Shown here piece after piece: positions 7,061-15,167 of a DNA stretch of 43,391 nt. The notes beneath the pieces are model-generated. The model ran no database searches. It saw nothing but the letters and a program-made list of their open reading frames with translations, and was not told the origin of the DNA. Origin of the DNA: JAAOYC01 sp036481345 (GTDB taxonomy: Archaea; Nanobdellota; Nanobdellia; Woesearchaeales; WJKL01); contig JAZGHU010000037.1 in NCBI GenBank assembly GCA_036481345.1, positions 1 through 43,391 on the forward strand, read 5' to 3'. Every line of letters starts with the position of its first letter. The first letter of the stretch is position 1. A program made the position numbers and the translations under genes.

Positions 7061-9661
7061 ATGGCAGAAGATATAGGAATTCCACAAGAATATGTGTACA
7101 AAAAAGTAGAGAATATCGTATTTGGAGTAGCGAGTCCTCAATTAATCAAGAAGATGGCTACTGCAAAAGTTGTAACTCCTGAACTTTATGATAAAGAAGG
7201 TTATCCTGTTGACGGTGGATTAATGGACATTAGATTAGGTGTTATTGATCCTGGATTAAGATGTAAAACTTGCGGAAGCAAGCTAAAAGAATGTATTGGG
7301 CATTTTGGTTATATTGAATTAGCAAGGCCTGTTGTACATATAAGTTTTGTTGGAGTTGTTCTTGACTTATTAAGAAGTACTTGCAAAGAATGTGGAAAGA
7401 TATTGATCCCAGAAGACAAGATTAGCAAATACAGAGCAAAAATGGACAAAGCAGAGCATGAAGGCGGATTAGAAGGGAGAAGAGCTGCAATAAAAGAAGT
7501 TATTGCACATATGAAAACAATAAACAAATGTCCTTATTGTAAAGCAAGACAAGGAAAAGTTGCAATAGAAAAACCAACAACTTTTGTTGAAAATGAGAAA
7601 AAGATAAGTCCTATTGAAGTAAGAACAAGATTAGAGAAAATCCCAGATGATGATTTAGAAATATTTGGATTAAAAACAGGATATGTAAGGCCTGAATGGA
7701 TGGTTCTTACAGTAATGCCGATTCCTCCTGTAACGATGAGACCTTCTATCACACTTGAATCTGGAGAAAGAAGTGAAGATGACTTAACACACAAGTTAGG
7801 AGATATTGTAAGAATTAATCAAAGATTATTTGAAAATATCAATGCAGGAGCTCCAGAAATCATTATCGAAGATTTATGGGACTTGCTGCAGTATCATATT
7901 ACTACATTCTTTGACAATAATGTTGCGCAGTTGCCGCCAGCTAGGCATAGATCTGGACAACCTTTGAAGACAATAACTGAAAGAATCAAAAGTAAGGAAG
8001 GAAGAATCAGGCACAACCTTGCTGGAAAGAGAACTAACTTCTCAGCTAGAACAGTTATCAGTCCTGATCCAATGATAGAATTGAATGAAGTTGGTGTTCC
8101 GATGGTTATTTCTACAAAGCTGACTGTTCCTGAAAGAGTGACTGAATGGAATATGAAATATTTGAAGAAATTTGTAAAGAATGGCCCTGCGAAATATCCA
8201 GGAGCAAATTATATTGTAAGGCCTGATGGAAAGAAAAAGAAAATAACTGATGAAACTCAAGAAGCTTTACTTGAAGAATTAGAACCAGGATTTATTGTTG
8301 AAAGACATTTGAGAGATGGAGATATTGCTATTTTCAATAGACAACCTTCCTTGCACAGAATGAGCATGATGTGCCACAGAGTAAGAGTATTAGAAGGAAG
8401 AACATTCAGATTAAACCCAGCTGTCTGCCACCCATATAACGCTGATTTTGATGGAGATGAGATGAACCTGCATATTCCTCAAACAGAGGAAGCAAGATTA
8501 GAAGCAGAAATTTTAATGGAAGTTCAAACACAGCTTATTTCTCCAAGATATGGATTAAGTGTTATTGGCTGTGTACAAGATGCTATCTCTGGAAATTATT
8601 TATTAACAAGGGGAGCTGAATTAAGAAAATCAGAAGCAATTGATCTGTTATTAAGATTAGGAGTAAGTGACTTCTCAAATCTGCCTAACAAAGATGTTAT
8701 AAGTGGAAGAGATGTTTTTTCATGTATTCTTCCAGAAGATTTTAGCTTTAAAGGAAAATCAAGAGGAACTGATGAGAATGGAGAGAGGGAAGTTGTGATT
8801 AAGAAGGGTAAGCTGATAAAAGGAGTTATGGACAGAGATAATTTAGGAGAAGGTGCAGGATTGATGCTAAGAAATATTCATAAAAGATATGGTCAGAATA
8901 AAGCTATAAAGATTCTTGGAAAGATATTCAAATTAGGAATAGTTTATTTATCTAGAGTAGGATTTACAGCTGCTCTATCTGACACTGATCTGCCAGATCC
9001 AGCTAGAGTAAAGATAAGAGAGATATTGAATAAAGCTGAAGATGATGTTAATAATTTGATTAATCTATATCATCAAGGCAAACTGGAAATTTTCCCAGGA
9101 AGAACTGCTGAAGAAACTTTAGAATTAAAGATCTTAGAATTATTAAATAAAGCTAGAAACGGAACAGGACAAGTTGTTGCAGAACATCTGAATAAAAACA
9201 CTGGAAGTTCTGTTATGAGTGACTCAGGATCCAGAGGAGGACCTCTTAACTTAGCTCAGATGGCTGCTTGCGTTGGTCAGCAGGCTATGAGAGGAAAAAG
9301 AATTGAGAAAGGTTATCTAGGAAGAACTTTATCTAGCTTTAAGAAAGGTGATTTAAGTTCAAATGCAAGAGGATTTATCAGAGATGGCTATAAAAGCGGA
9401 TTAACTCCTTATGAATTCTTCTTTGGAGCTATAACAGGAAGAGATTCATTAATGGATACTGCATTAAGAACACCTAAATCTGGTTATCTCTATAGAAGAT
9501 TAGCTAACGCAATGCAGGACTTAAAAGTTGAATATGATGATACTGTAAGAGATGCCTCAGGAAAGATTGTACAATTCAGATATGGAGAAGATTCTATTGA
9601 TGTTTCAAAATCAGAAAATGGAACATTGAATATTAAAAGAATAATTGATAGTGTGAAATAA
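7061..9661 (+). CDS. rpoA1: RNA polymerase subunit A' (Rpb1 N-terminal part)
   Basis: The 866-residue protein is the clamp and catalytic part of the largest subunit. The invariant metal-binding NADFDGDEMNLH sequence lies near residue 460 and carries the three magnesium-holding aspartates. Zinc sites are visible near the N-terminus (CKTCG...C-GHFG) and further on (CKECG and CPYC). The funnel and bridge-helix regions are recognisable (GSRGGPLNLAQM...GQQ and FFGAITGRDSLMDTALRT). It ends shortly after the trigger-loop-proximal TP-SGYLYRRL segment, the usual archaeal A'/A'' break. Its TAA (9659-9661) abuts the rpoA2 ATG with no gap. Confidence 0.97.
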   Translation: MAEDIGIPQEYVYKKVENIVFGVASPQLIKKMATAKVVTPELYDKEGYPVDGGLMDIRLGVIDPGLRCKTCGSKLKECIGHFGYIELARPVVHISFVGVVLDLLRSTCKECGKILIPEDKISKYRAKMDKAEHEGGLEGRRAAIKEVIAHMKTINKCPYCKARQGKVAIEKPTTFVENEKKISPIEVRTRLEKIPDDDLEIFGLKTGYVRPEWMVLTVMPIPPVTMRPSITLESGERSEDDLTHKLGDIVRINQRLFENINAGAPEIIIEDLWDLLQYHITTFFDNNVAQLPPARHRSGQPLKTITERIKSKEGRIRHNLAGKRTNFSARTVISPDPMIELNEVGVPMVISTKLTVPERVTEWNMKYLKKFVKNGPAKYPGANYIVRPDGKKKKITDETQEALLEELEPGFIVERHLRDGDIAIFNRQPSLHRMSMMCHRVRVLEGRTFRLNPAVCHPYNADFDGDEMNLHIPQTEEARLEAEILMEVQTQLISPRYGLSVIGCVQDAISGNYLLTRGAELRKSEAIDLLLRLGVSDFSNLPNKDVISGRDVFSCILPEDFSFKGKSRGTDENGEREVVIKKGKLIKGVMDRDNLGEGAGLMLRNIHKRYGQNKAIKILGKIFKLGIVYLSRVGFTAALSDTDLPDPARVKIREILNKAEDDVNNLINLYHQGKLEIFPGRTAEETLELKILELLNKARNGTGQVVAEHLNKNTGSSVMSDSGSRGGPLNLAQMAACVGQQAMRGKRIEKGYLGRTLSSFKKGDLSSNARGFIRDGYKSGLTPYEFFFGAITGRDSLMDTALRTPKSGYLYRRLANAMQDLKVEYDDTVRDASGKIVQFRYGEDSIDVSKSENGTLNIKRIIDSVK

Positions 9662-10789
9662 ATGGTTAAAGAATATAATAAATACAAAGGAAAATTGCCT
9701 GAAAATGTCTTGGAAGAAGTAAAAGAACTTACAAAAGGTATGGGAGAGGCTAAGATAAATAAGATATTGAAAGAAGTGTATAAAGAATACAAGAAAACCA
9801 AAGTAGAACCAGGAGAATCTGTTGGAGTGATCAGTGCTGAATCTATTGGCGAACCTGGAACTCAGATGACATTGAACACATTCCATTTTGCAGGAGTAGC
9901 TGAGATGAATGTTACAGTGGGCCTTCCTAGAATTATTGAGATATTAGATGGGAGAAAGAAGATTAAGACCCCTATGATGGAGATTTTCCTTAAAAAACCA
10001 TGGAGCACTGGAAAGAATATAAGATATCTTGCTTTATCTATTAAAGAAACAACAATAAAAGATATTCTTGTAGACTTGTCTGTTAGTATTGTTGATTCTA
10101 AGATGGAGTTAAAATTAAATGACGAAAAAATGAAAGAGATTGGAATAAATCCTAGTCAAGTGACTGTTGCTTTAGGAAAACAGCTTAAAGGAACTTCAAT
10201 AAAGAAAAAAGATGATTTGATTATTATAAAGCAAAAGGGAAAAGAAGGTAGTTTTGGAGATGTATATAAGATAAAAGAAAAAATCAAGAAGGTTTATGTT
10301 AAAGGTGTAAAGGGAATTACACAAGTTCTGCCTGTTAAGAGAAATGATGAATTTATTATAATCACTGCTGGAAGCAATCTAAATGATATACTTCCATTAA
10401 AAGAAGTTGATGAAACAAGAACTGTAACTAATGATGTTTATGAAACAGCTGATATTCTTGGAGTCGAAGCTGCAAGGCAGGTTATTATCAATGAAGTAAA
10501 TAAGGTTATTGAAGCTCAAGGATTGAATGTTGATCTTCGTCATGTTATGCTAGTAGCAGATACAATGTGCTTTGGAGGAGAAGTTAAAGGAATAACAAGA
10601 TATGGTATTGTAAGCAAAAAAGCTTCTGTTTTAGCTAGAGCTTCTTTTGAAACTCCAATCAAACATATAATCAATGCTGCTCTTGTTGGAGAAGTAGATG
10701 AATTAAATTCAGTAGTAGAAAATGTAATGCTTAACCAGCCTGTTCCAGTTGGAACTGGATTGCCTGGATTGATAACAAAGGTGAAATAA
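9662..10789 (+). CDS. rpoA2: RNA polymerase subunit A'' (Rpb1 C-terminal part)
   Basis: The 375-residue protein completes the largest subunit. The GVISAESIGEPGTQMTLNTF-AG trigger-loop sequence appears near residue 57, followed by the VTVGLPRI-EILD jaw segment. The C-terminal part contains the DLRHVMLVADTMCFGGEVKG stretch and FETPIKHI, both typical of archaeal RpoA''. It directly abuts rpoA1 upstream and rpl30e downstream (TAA then ATG), so all are surely co-transcribed. The length is within the family's usual range. Without this chain the A' subunit lacks the trigger loop and part of the cleft, so the two must assemble together. Confidence 0.96.
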   Translation: MVKEYNKYKGKLPENVLEEVKELTKGMGEAKINKILKEVYKEYKKTKVEPGESVGVISAESIGEPGTQMTLNTFHFAGVAEMNVTVGLPRIIEILDGRKKIKTPMMEIFLKKPWSTGKNIRYLALSIKETTIKDILVDLSVSIVDSKMELKLNDEKMKEIGINPSQVTVALGKQLKGTSIKKKDDLIIIKQKGKEGSFGDVYKIKEKIKKVYVKGVKGITQVLPVKRNDEFIIITAGSNLNDILPLKEVDETRTVTNDVYETADILGVEAARQVIINEVNKVIEAQGLNVDLRHVMLVADTMCFGGEVKGITRYGIVSKKASVLARASFETPIKHIINAALVGEVDELNSVVENVMLNQPVPVGTGLPGLITKVK

Positions 10790-11056
10790 ATGGTTGCAAT
10801 AGATGATGTTAAAAAAGTTATAAAAGAAGGAAAAGCTGTAATCGGAACAAAAGAAGTTTTAAAGAAGTTGAAGTTAGGTAAGATTTCAAAAGTGTTTGTA
10901 ACAATTAATTGTCCTGCTGATGTCAAGAAAAGTGTTAAATATTATGCTGAATTGGCTAAGGCAGAGGTTGTTCAATTAAAACAACCAAATGATGAGTTGG
11001 GAACAGTTTGTAAGAAACCGTTTTCTATTTCTTTATTAGGCGTTAAGGTGCAATAA
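10790..11056 (+). CDS. rpl30e: Ribosomal protein eL30
   Basis: The 88-residue protein fits the L30e/L7Ae-like fold of archaeal eL30: an N-terminal helix (VKKVIKEGKAVIGTKEVLKKLK), a central KVFVTINCP, then a helix, and a final PNDELGTVCKKPFSIS-LGV segment that forms the RNA-binding side. It lies between rpoA2 and nusA, the conserved archaeal gene order, and abuts rpoA2 without a gap. It is slightly shorter than many homologues but shows no missing core element. Other L7Ae-superfamily members are possible, but the position makes eL30 the best call. Confidence 0.93.
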   Translation: MVAIDDVKKVIKEGKAVIGTKEVLKKLKLGKISKVFVTINCPADVKKSVKYYAELAKAEVVQLKQPNDELGTVCKKPFSISLLGVKVQ

Positions 11057-11057
11057 G

Positions 11058-11477
11058 TTGGGAGTTAAGATTAAATTTGATATTAATATCATGAAGTTTA
11101 TTTCTCTTTTTGAGAAAATTACTAGAGTTAATGCAAAAGATTGTTTTAAACAAGATACAAGACTTGTTTTTATTGTTCCAGAAGGAAAAGCAGGCATGGC
11201 TGTTGGCAAAAAAGGCATGAATATTAAGAAGCTTGAAAATTTGCTTAAGAAGAAAATAAAGATCGTTGAATATGATGATGATGTGATTGAGTTTGTTAAG
11301 AATGTCATCCATCCATTAGGTGCAAGAGAGATTGCAGAAGATGAAGGAACAGTTACTATAACTCCTCCCGATAGCCAGACAAGAGGTTATTTGATTGGAA
11401 GAGAAGCTGTAAATTTAAGAGGTTTTGAAGAGATAGTCAAAAGATATTTTGATATAAAAGAAATCAAGGTTATATAG
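11058..11477 (+). CDS. nusA: Archaeal NusA-type transcription factor (two KH domains)
   Basis: The 139-residue protein is the archaeal short NusA, with two KH RNA-binding domains and none of the bacterial N-terminal polymerase-binding or S1 domains. KH1 carries the GKAGMAVGKKGMNIKKLE motif (about residues 50-70); KH2 has DSQTRGYLIGREAVNLRGFEEI (about 112-130). TTG at 11058 is chosen because the residues it adds (MGVKIKFD...) align with the usual family start, and AAGGTG lies six bases upstream, inside the rpl30e end. Only one base separates the two genes. It probably acts in transcription elongation or termination, or in rRNA handling. Confidence 0.92.
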   Translation: MGVKIKFDINIMKFISLFEKITRVNAKDCFKQDTRLVFIVPEGKAGMAVGKKGMNIKKLENLLKKKIKIVEYDDDVIEFVKNVIHPLGAREIAEDEGTVTITPPDSQTRGYLIGREAVNLRGFEEIVKRYFDIKEIKVI

Positions 11478-11515
11478 TGGATTACGAAACCTTTTTAAAG
11501 GTCCTACAAATCCAC
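11477..11515 (+). promoter_or_regulatory. Inverted repeat and TATA-like core between nusA and rps12
   Basis: GTGGATT begins on the last base of the nusA stop (11477-11483) and pairs with AATCCAC (11509-11515). Nested inside, CCTTT and AAAGG flank TT (11490-11501). The centre TTTTTAAA (11492-11499) is TATA-like and about 36 bases before the rps12 ATG. The element could close nusA transcription and start a new rps12-rps7 message. It resembles the 3051-3094 and 13933-13976 elements only in having a TATA-like core inside inverted repeats. Confidence 0.45.
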
Positions 11516-11531
11516 AATACTATTATTAACA

Positions 11532-11969
11532 ATGGCAAAAAAAGCAAGAGGCTTATCAGCTACAAGAAGATTGAAGAAAAGAGGAATTTCAAATAGATGG
11601 CACTCTAGTAAATATAAGAAAAGAACTCTTGGATTAAAGAAAAAAGCTGATCCATTGGAAGGAAGTTCTCAGGCAAAAGGTATTGTTTTAGAAAAAGTGC
11701 AGTTAGAAGCAAAACAGCCAAACTCTGCTATGAGAAAATGTGTTAGAGTTCAATTAGTTAAGAATGGAAAACAAGTTACTGCTTTCGCCCCAGGAGATGG
11801 AGCAATTAAATTGATTGATGAGCACGATGAAGTTGTTATTGAATGTATTGGTGGAAAGATGGGCAGAGCTAAAGGAGACATTCCAGGAGTTAGATGGTGT
11901 GTTATCAAAGTTAATGATCAAAGTTTAACAGCATTATTACATAATAAGATAGAGAAAGCAAGAAAATGA
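11532..11969 (+). CDS. rps12: Ribosomal protein uS12
   Basis: The 145-residue protein is the archaeal form of uS12. It has a basic N-terminal tail, the universally conserved KQPNSAMRKCVRVQL segment (about residues 60-75), and the C-terminal GxMGRAKGDIPGVRW loop. It sits at the decoding centre of the small subunit and helps control tRNA selection accuracy. It begins with ATG 55 bases after nusA and is followed after 46 bases by rps7. This is the start of the classic str-operon order, which continues here only as far as uS7. Confidence 0.96.
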   Translation: MAKKARGLSATRRLKKRGISNRWHSSKYKKRTLGLKKKADPLEGSSQAKGIVLEKVQLEAKQPNSAMRKCVRVQLVKNGKQVTAFAPGDGAIKLIDEHDEVVIECIGGKMGRAKGDIPGVRWCVIKVNDQSLTALLHNKIEKARK

Positions 11970-12015
11970 AATTTTTAAATAAAAATTCCAGTGTTAAAAT
12001 CGGAGATTTGAACAA

Positions 12016-12609
12016 ATGATTAAAGCATTTGATAGATGGGATACAGAAGGCATCAAGGTTAAAGATAAAGGCCTTGTTGATTATATTACATTAGCTCCAA
12101 AAATTGTTCCTAGAACAGGAGCAAGGTATGCTGGAGAAAGATTCCACAAATCAAGAATTTTTATTATTGAAAGATTGATAAATAAAGTTATGGTTCCTGG
12201 ACATAAATCCAAGAAGCATTTCAAATCAAGTTCTCATATTACTGGAAAAGCTTCAAAGGCATATAAAATTGTTGAGAACGCTCTTGCAAAGATTGAATCA
12301 CTGACAAAAGAAAATCCTATTGCTGTCTTTGTTCAAGCTTTGGAAAATGCTTCTCCAAGAGAAGAGATTATAACAATTGAGTATGGTGGAGCAAGATACC
12401 CAAAAGCAGTTGAATGTGCACCGCAAAGAAGAATAGATATTGCATTGAGATTCTTTACACAAGGAGCTTATCAAAAATCATTCAACACAAAGAAATCAAT
12501 TGAAGACTGCTTAGCAGATGAAATTCTAAATGCTTACAGGTTAAGTAATAATTCTGCAGCTATTTCCAAAAAGTTGGAATTGGAAAGGCAAGCTGATGCT
12601 TCTCGTTAG
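12016..12609 (+). CDS. rps7: Ribosomal protein uS7
   Basis: The 197-residue protein is archaeal uS7, the primary 16S rRNA binder that nucleates assembly of the small-subunit head. Recognisable parts are KSRIFIIERLINKVM, the central helix KAYKIVENALAKIE, the beta-hairpin VQALENASPREEIITIEYGGARYPKAVECAPQRRIDIALRF (read as consecutive conserved pieces) and the C-terminal CLADEIL-AY segment. A GGAG (about 12002-12005) precedes the ATG. In most archaea elongation-factor genes follow; here a hairpin and aroA follow, so the str operon is interrupted. Confidence 0.95.
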   Translation: MIKAFDRWDTEGIKVKDKGLVDYITLAPKIVPRTGARYAGERFHKSRIFIIERLINKVMVPGHKSKKHFKSSSHITGKASKAYKIVENALAKIESLTKENPIAVFVQALENASPREEIITIEYGGARYPKAVECAPQRRIDIALRFFTQGAYQKSFNTKKSIEDCLADEILNAYRLSNNSAAISKKLELERQADASR

Positions 12610-12642
12610 AGAAGTCTGTTGAACTTGTTCAATTTTACTTCT
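12610..12642 (+). terminator. Hairpin directly after rps7, part of a two-copy repeat
   Basis: AGAAGT (12610-12615) pairs with ACTTCT (12637-12642), and TTGAAC pairs with GTTCAA inside, with small loops. It starts on the base after the rps7 stop. It is well placed to end the rps12-rps7 message or protect its 3' end. The first 20 bases recur exactly at 24125-24144. Confidence 0.5.
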
Positions 12643-12650
12643 AGATAAGC

Positions 12651-12658
12651 TTTATAAA
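12651..12658 (+). promoter_or_regulatory. TATA box of aroA (leaderless)
   Basis: TTTATAAA is centred about 25 bases before the aroA ATG at 12680, so transcription should begin at or very near the start codon. This makes aroA a separate, leaderless unit and not part of the ribosomal operon. Confidence 0.65.
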
Positions 12659-12679
12659 TTAAGTTCTAATGGCAGACAT

Positions 12680-13921
12680 ATGAATAAAATAAAGATACCT
12701 GGATCAAAAAGCTATACAAATAGGGCTTTGGTTTGCGCAGCATTAGCTGAAGGAGAGTCTATTATAGAAAATCCTTCTGTTTGTGATGATACAATAGCAA
12801 TGGTTGATGCATTGTCTCAGTTAGGAGCAGATATCCAGTATGATGGGAATTTTATTGTAAATGGTGGCAGGCTGCATCCATCTAAGGATGACATTGATGT
12901 TGGTGCTGCTGGAACTACAATGAGATTTTTGACTGGTTTGTGCAGTATCATTCAGGGTGAACATAGAATTTATGGAACCTCAAGAATGCATGAAAGACCT
13001 TTGGAAGACTTGACTAATGCTTTAAGCCTGATTACAAAAGGTTCAATCAATCTTGAAAGTGTAAATAAGGATGGAAAAAGATGCCCTCCTATAACTATAT
13101 ACACTAATGGGTTAACTGGTGGAGAAACTTTCATAAAAGTTGATTCAAGCAGCCAACATCTAACTTCTTTATCAATGGCAGGCCCATATGCTGATAAGGA
13201 TATGATTATTCATACTATTGGAGAGCCTGTTGAAGAACCATATACTAATATGACAATAGAGACAATGGGAGAGTTTGGAGTAAGTGTTGAAAAAGAAGGA
13301 CGTAAATATATAATCAAGGCTGGCCAAAGATATCAGCCAATTAATTATGATGTTGAATCTGATGCCAGTGGTGGAATAACTGTTATGGCTGTTCCTGCAA
13401 TTACTGGAGGAGAATTATCTGTAGGAGAATTTAGAGAAGATTCTAAACAAGGAGATCTGGAATTTACAAAGATTCTTGAAATGATGGGCTGCAATGTAAA
13501 AAGAGATGGAAGTTATATTGATGTTAAAGGACCTTATAAATTAAAAGCTGTTGATGTTGACATGAAAGACATGCCTGATGTTGTTCCAACTTTAGCTGTT
13601 TTAGCAGCAGCAGCAGATGGAAAAACAACAATAAATAATATTGGAAACTTAAGAATGAAAGAATGCGATAGGATTGAAGCATTGGAGCAGGAGTTAACAA
13701 AAACAGGCATTAGAGTAGAATCTACTGAAGATAGTTTAACTATCTATGGGGGCAATCCACATGGGGCTGAAATAGATGTACATGATGATCATAGAATAGC
13801 TATGAATTTTTATATTTTAGGATTAATAGTTCCTGGAATCAAGATAAATGATATGGATTGTGTAAAAAAATCATTTCCTAATTATTATGAGTTAGTAGAT
13901 GGATTAAAGTATGGTCGGTAG
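12680..13921 (+). CDS. aroA: 3-phosphoshikimate 1-carboxyvinyltransferase (EPSP synthase)
   Basis: The 413-residue enzyme transfers the enolpyruvyl group of PEP to shikimate-3-phosphate, the sixth step of the shikimate pathway. The N-terminal PGSKSYTNRALVCAALA carries the Lys-Ser-Arg phosphate-binding residues. GAAGTTMRFLT (about residue 75) and MHERPLEDL follow. The second domain has SDASGGI, KDMPDVVPTLAVLAAAADG with the catalytic aspartate, LRMKECDRIEA and DHRIAM. Both globular halves are complete. The start is ATG 12680; an earlier ATG at 12672 meets a stop after four codons. No other shikimate gene is in the window. Its presence implies this cell makes at least some aromatic precursors, notable if the host is a DPANN archaeon. 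Confidence 0.95.
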   Translation: MNKIKIPGSKSYTNRALVCAALAEGESIIENPSVCDDTIAMVDALSQLGADIQYDGNFIVNGGRLHPSKDDIDVGAAGTTMRFLTGLCSIIQGEHRIYGTSRMHERPLEDLTNALSLITKGSINLESVNKDGKRCPPITIYTNGLTGGETFIKVDSSSQHLTSLSMAGPYADKDMIIHTIGEPVEEPYTNMTIETMGEFGVSVEKEGRKYIIKAGQRYQPINYDVESDASGGITVMAVPAITGGELSVGEFREDSKQGDLEFTKILEMMGCNVKRDGSYIDVKGPYKLKAVDVDMKDMPDVVPTLAVLAAAADGKTTINNIGNLRMKECDRIEALEQELTKTGIRVESTEDSLTIYGGNPHGAEIDVHDDHRIAMNFYILGLIVPGIKINDMDCVKKSFPNYYELVDGLKYGR

Positions 13922-13932
13922 AGCCGTCCAAG

Positions 13933-13976
13933 TATAAAGGTTCGTTTTCTCTAAATGAAAACGTAACCTTTATAAA
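13933..13976 (+). repeat. 44-base inverted repeat, twin of 3051-3094
   Basis: TATAAAGGTT (13933-13942) pairs with AACCTTTATA, and CGTTTTC pairs with GAAAACG, with one bulged T and a seven-base loop: about 17 base pairs. Length and outer arms match the 3051-3094 element exactly, while the inner stem differs on both sides so that pairing is kept. It lies 12 bases after the aroA stop and upstream of secE. The downstream arm contains TTTATAAA, which could act as the secE TATA box; another TATA-like run follows at 13981-13993. Confidence 0.6.
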
Positions 13977-14044
13977 CATCCTATATACATATACATTAAC
14001 TGCTTCTAAAAATCAAACAAGAGGTAGTTGAAAACAATAAAAAA

Positions 14045-14248
14045 ATGGACTTTCAACAACAAGAGGAAAAACCTTCAGCTTTAAGGAAGATGAAGAGGTT
14101 TGGAAAGGAGTGTTTAAGAGTTTTAAAAGTAACAAAAAAACCAGATAAAGAGGAATATCTTACAATTGTTAAAGTTTCAGGAATAGGGATTTTAGTCATT
14201 GGACTGGTTGGATTCCTGATTCAGATGATAAAACAATTGCTACTATAA
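14045..14248 (+). CDS. secE: Preprotein translocase subunit SecE (Sec61 gamma)
   Basis: This 67-residue protein has the Sec61-gamma plan: a charged amphipathic N-terminal helix (LRKMKRFGKECLRVLKVTKKPDKEEYLTI read in pieces) followed by one transmembrane helix near residues 47-64 (GIGILVIGLVGFLIQMI). It clamps the two halves of the SecY channel. The KPDKEEY stretch before the membrane helix is the family's most conserved feature. It is followed two bases later by spt5, the common archaeal secE-spt5-rpl11 order. It should serve export of the surface proteins encoded further along. Confidence 0.9.
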   Translation: MDFQQQEEKPSALRKMKRFGKECLRVLKVTKKPDKEEYLTIVKVSGIGILVIGLVGFLIQMIKQLLL

Positions 14249-14250
14249 AA

Positions 14251-15165
14251 ATGGAAACAGAAGAAAAACAAGAAAGTAAAAAAGAAGATACTCAGAAGAA
14301 ATCTGACTCTTCACAACCTAAGATTTACGGTTTAAGAACTACAGCTAACAGAGAAGATCAGGTTATGGATTTTGTTGGCTCAAATGCTGAGAAAAAAGGC
14401 TACAAAGTTTACTCAATAATCAGAACTCATGGAATGAGGGGTTATATTTTCCTAGAAGCTGCTTCAAAACAAGATGCAGAACAAGCAGCTTTCAATATAC
14501 CATATGCAAGAGGAATTCTATCAAAAGAGATTGCTTATGAAGAAATAGAACATATGCTTGAAATGGTTAAAGTAGAAATGAATATCATGAAAAATGATAT
14601 TGTTGAAATCATATCTGGCCCATTCAAGAGAGAACATGCAAAAGTTACTAGAATAGACAAAGTAAAAGAAGAAGTTGTTGTTGAATTACTAGAAGCTGCT
14701 GTTCCAATCCCAATCACAGTTAAGATGGATTCTGTTAAAGTCATCAGAAGGGAGACAGAAGAAGGTGACGAAGAGCCTGAAGAAGAATCAGTTGCAATTC
14801 CTTCTCCTAAAGCTAAAGGATCTCCTGTCAAGTTTGCTGATGAGGAAGTTGAAGAGTTAAAAATGCCCGGTACAGAAAAAGAAATTGATATAGATGACAT
14901 TGAAGATGAAGAAAAAGAAGAAGAAAGCGGACTTCCATTAGGTTTAAAAATCAAGGTTAAGAAATCTAAAAAGAAAGAAGAAAAGTCTGAAGAAGAGACA
15001 GAAGAAGAAGCTGTTGAAAAAGTAAAAAAAGCAGTGGAAAAGGCTGAAGAAAAGCCTAAAAAGAAAGAACCTTCTCCTGAAACAAAGAAGATGATGAAAG
15101 AAGCTGAAGAAGAAGCAGAAGAGAAAATTGAAGAAGAACTAAAAGAAGAAGAGAAAAGTGAATAA
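14251..15165 (+). CDS. spt5: Transcription elongation factor Spt5 with long charged tail
   Basis: Residues about 22-105 form the NGN domain (IYGLRTTANREDQVMDF, then RGYIFLEA, then ARGILSKEI). Residues about 112-170 form the KOW domain (KNDIVEIISGPFKREHAKVTRID, VPIPITVKMDSVKVI, read in pieces). NGN docks on the polymerase clamp with Spt4 and keeps the cleft closed. Archaeal Spt5 usually ends soon after the KOW, near 150 residues. Here about 130 more residues follow, nearly all Glu, Lys, Ser and Pro, with alternating EEE and KKK runs. This tail is probably disordered or helical; its function is unknown. The gene is tightly packed between secE and rpl11. Confidence 0.93.
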   Translation: METEEKQESKKEDTQKKSDSSQPKIYGLRTTANREDQVMDFVGSNAEKKGYKVYSIIRTHGMRGYIFLEAASKQDAEQAAFNIPYARGILSKEIAYEEIEHMLEMVKVEMNIMKNDIVEIISGPFKREHAKVTRIDKVKEEVVVELLEAAVPIPITVKMDSVKVIRRETEEGDEEPEEESVAIPSPKAKGSPVKFADEEVEELKMPGTEKEIDIDDIEDEEKEEESGLPLGLKIKVKKSKKKEEKSEEETEEEAVEKVKKAVEKAEEKPKKKEPSPETKKMMKEAEEEAEEKIEEELKEEEKSE

Positions 15166-15167
15166 AG

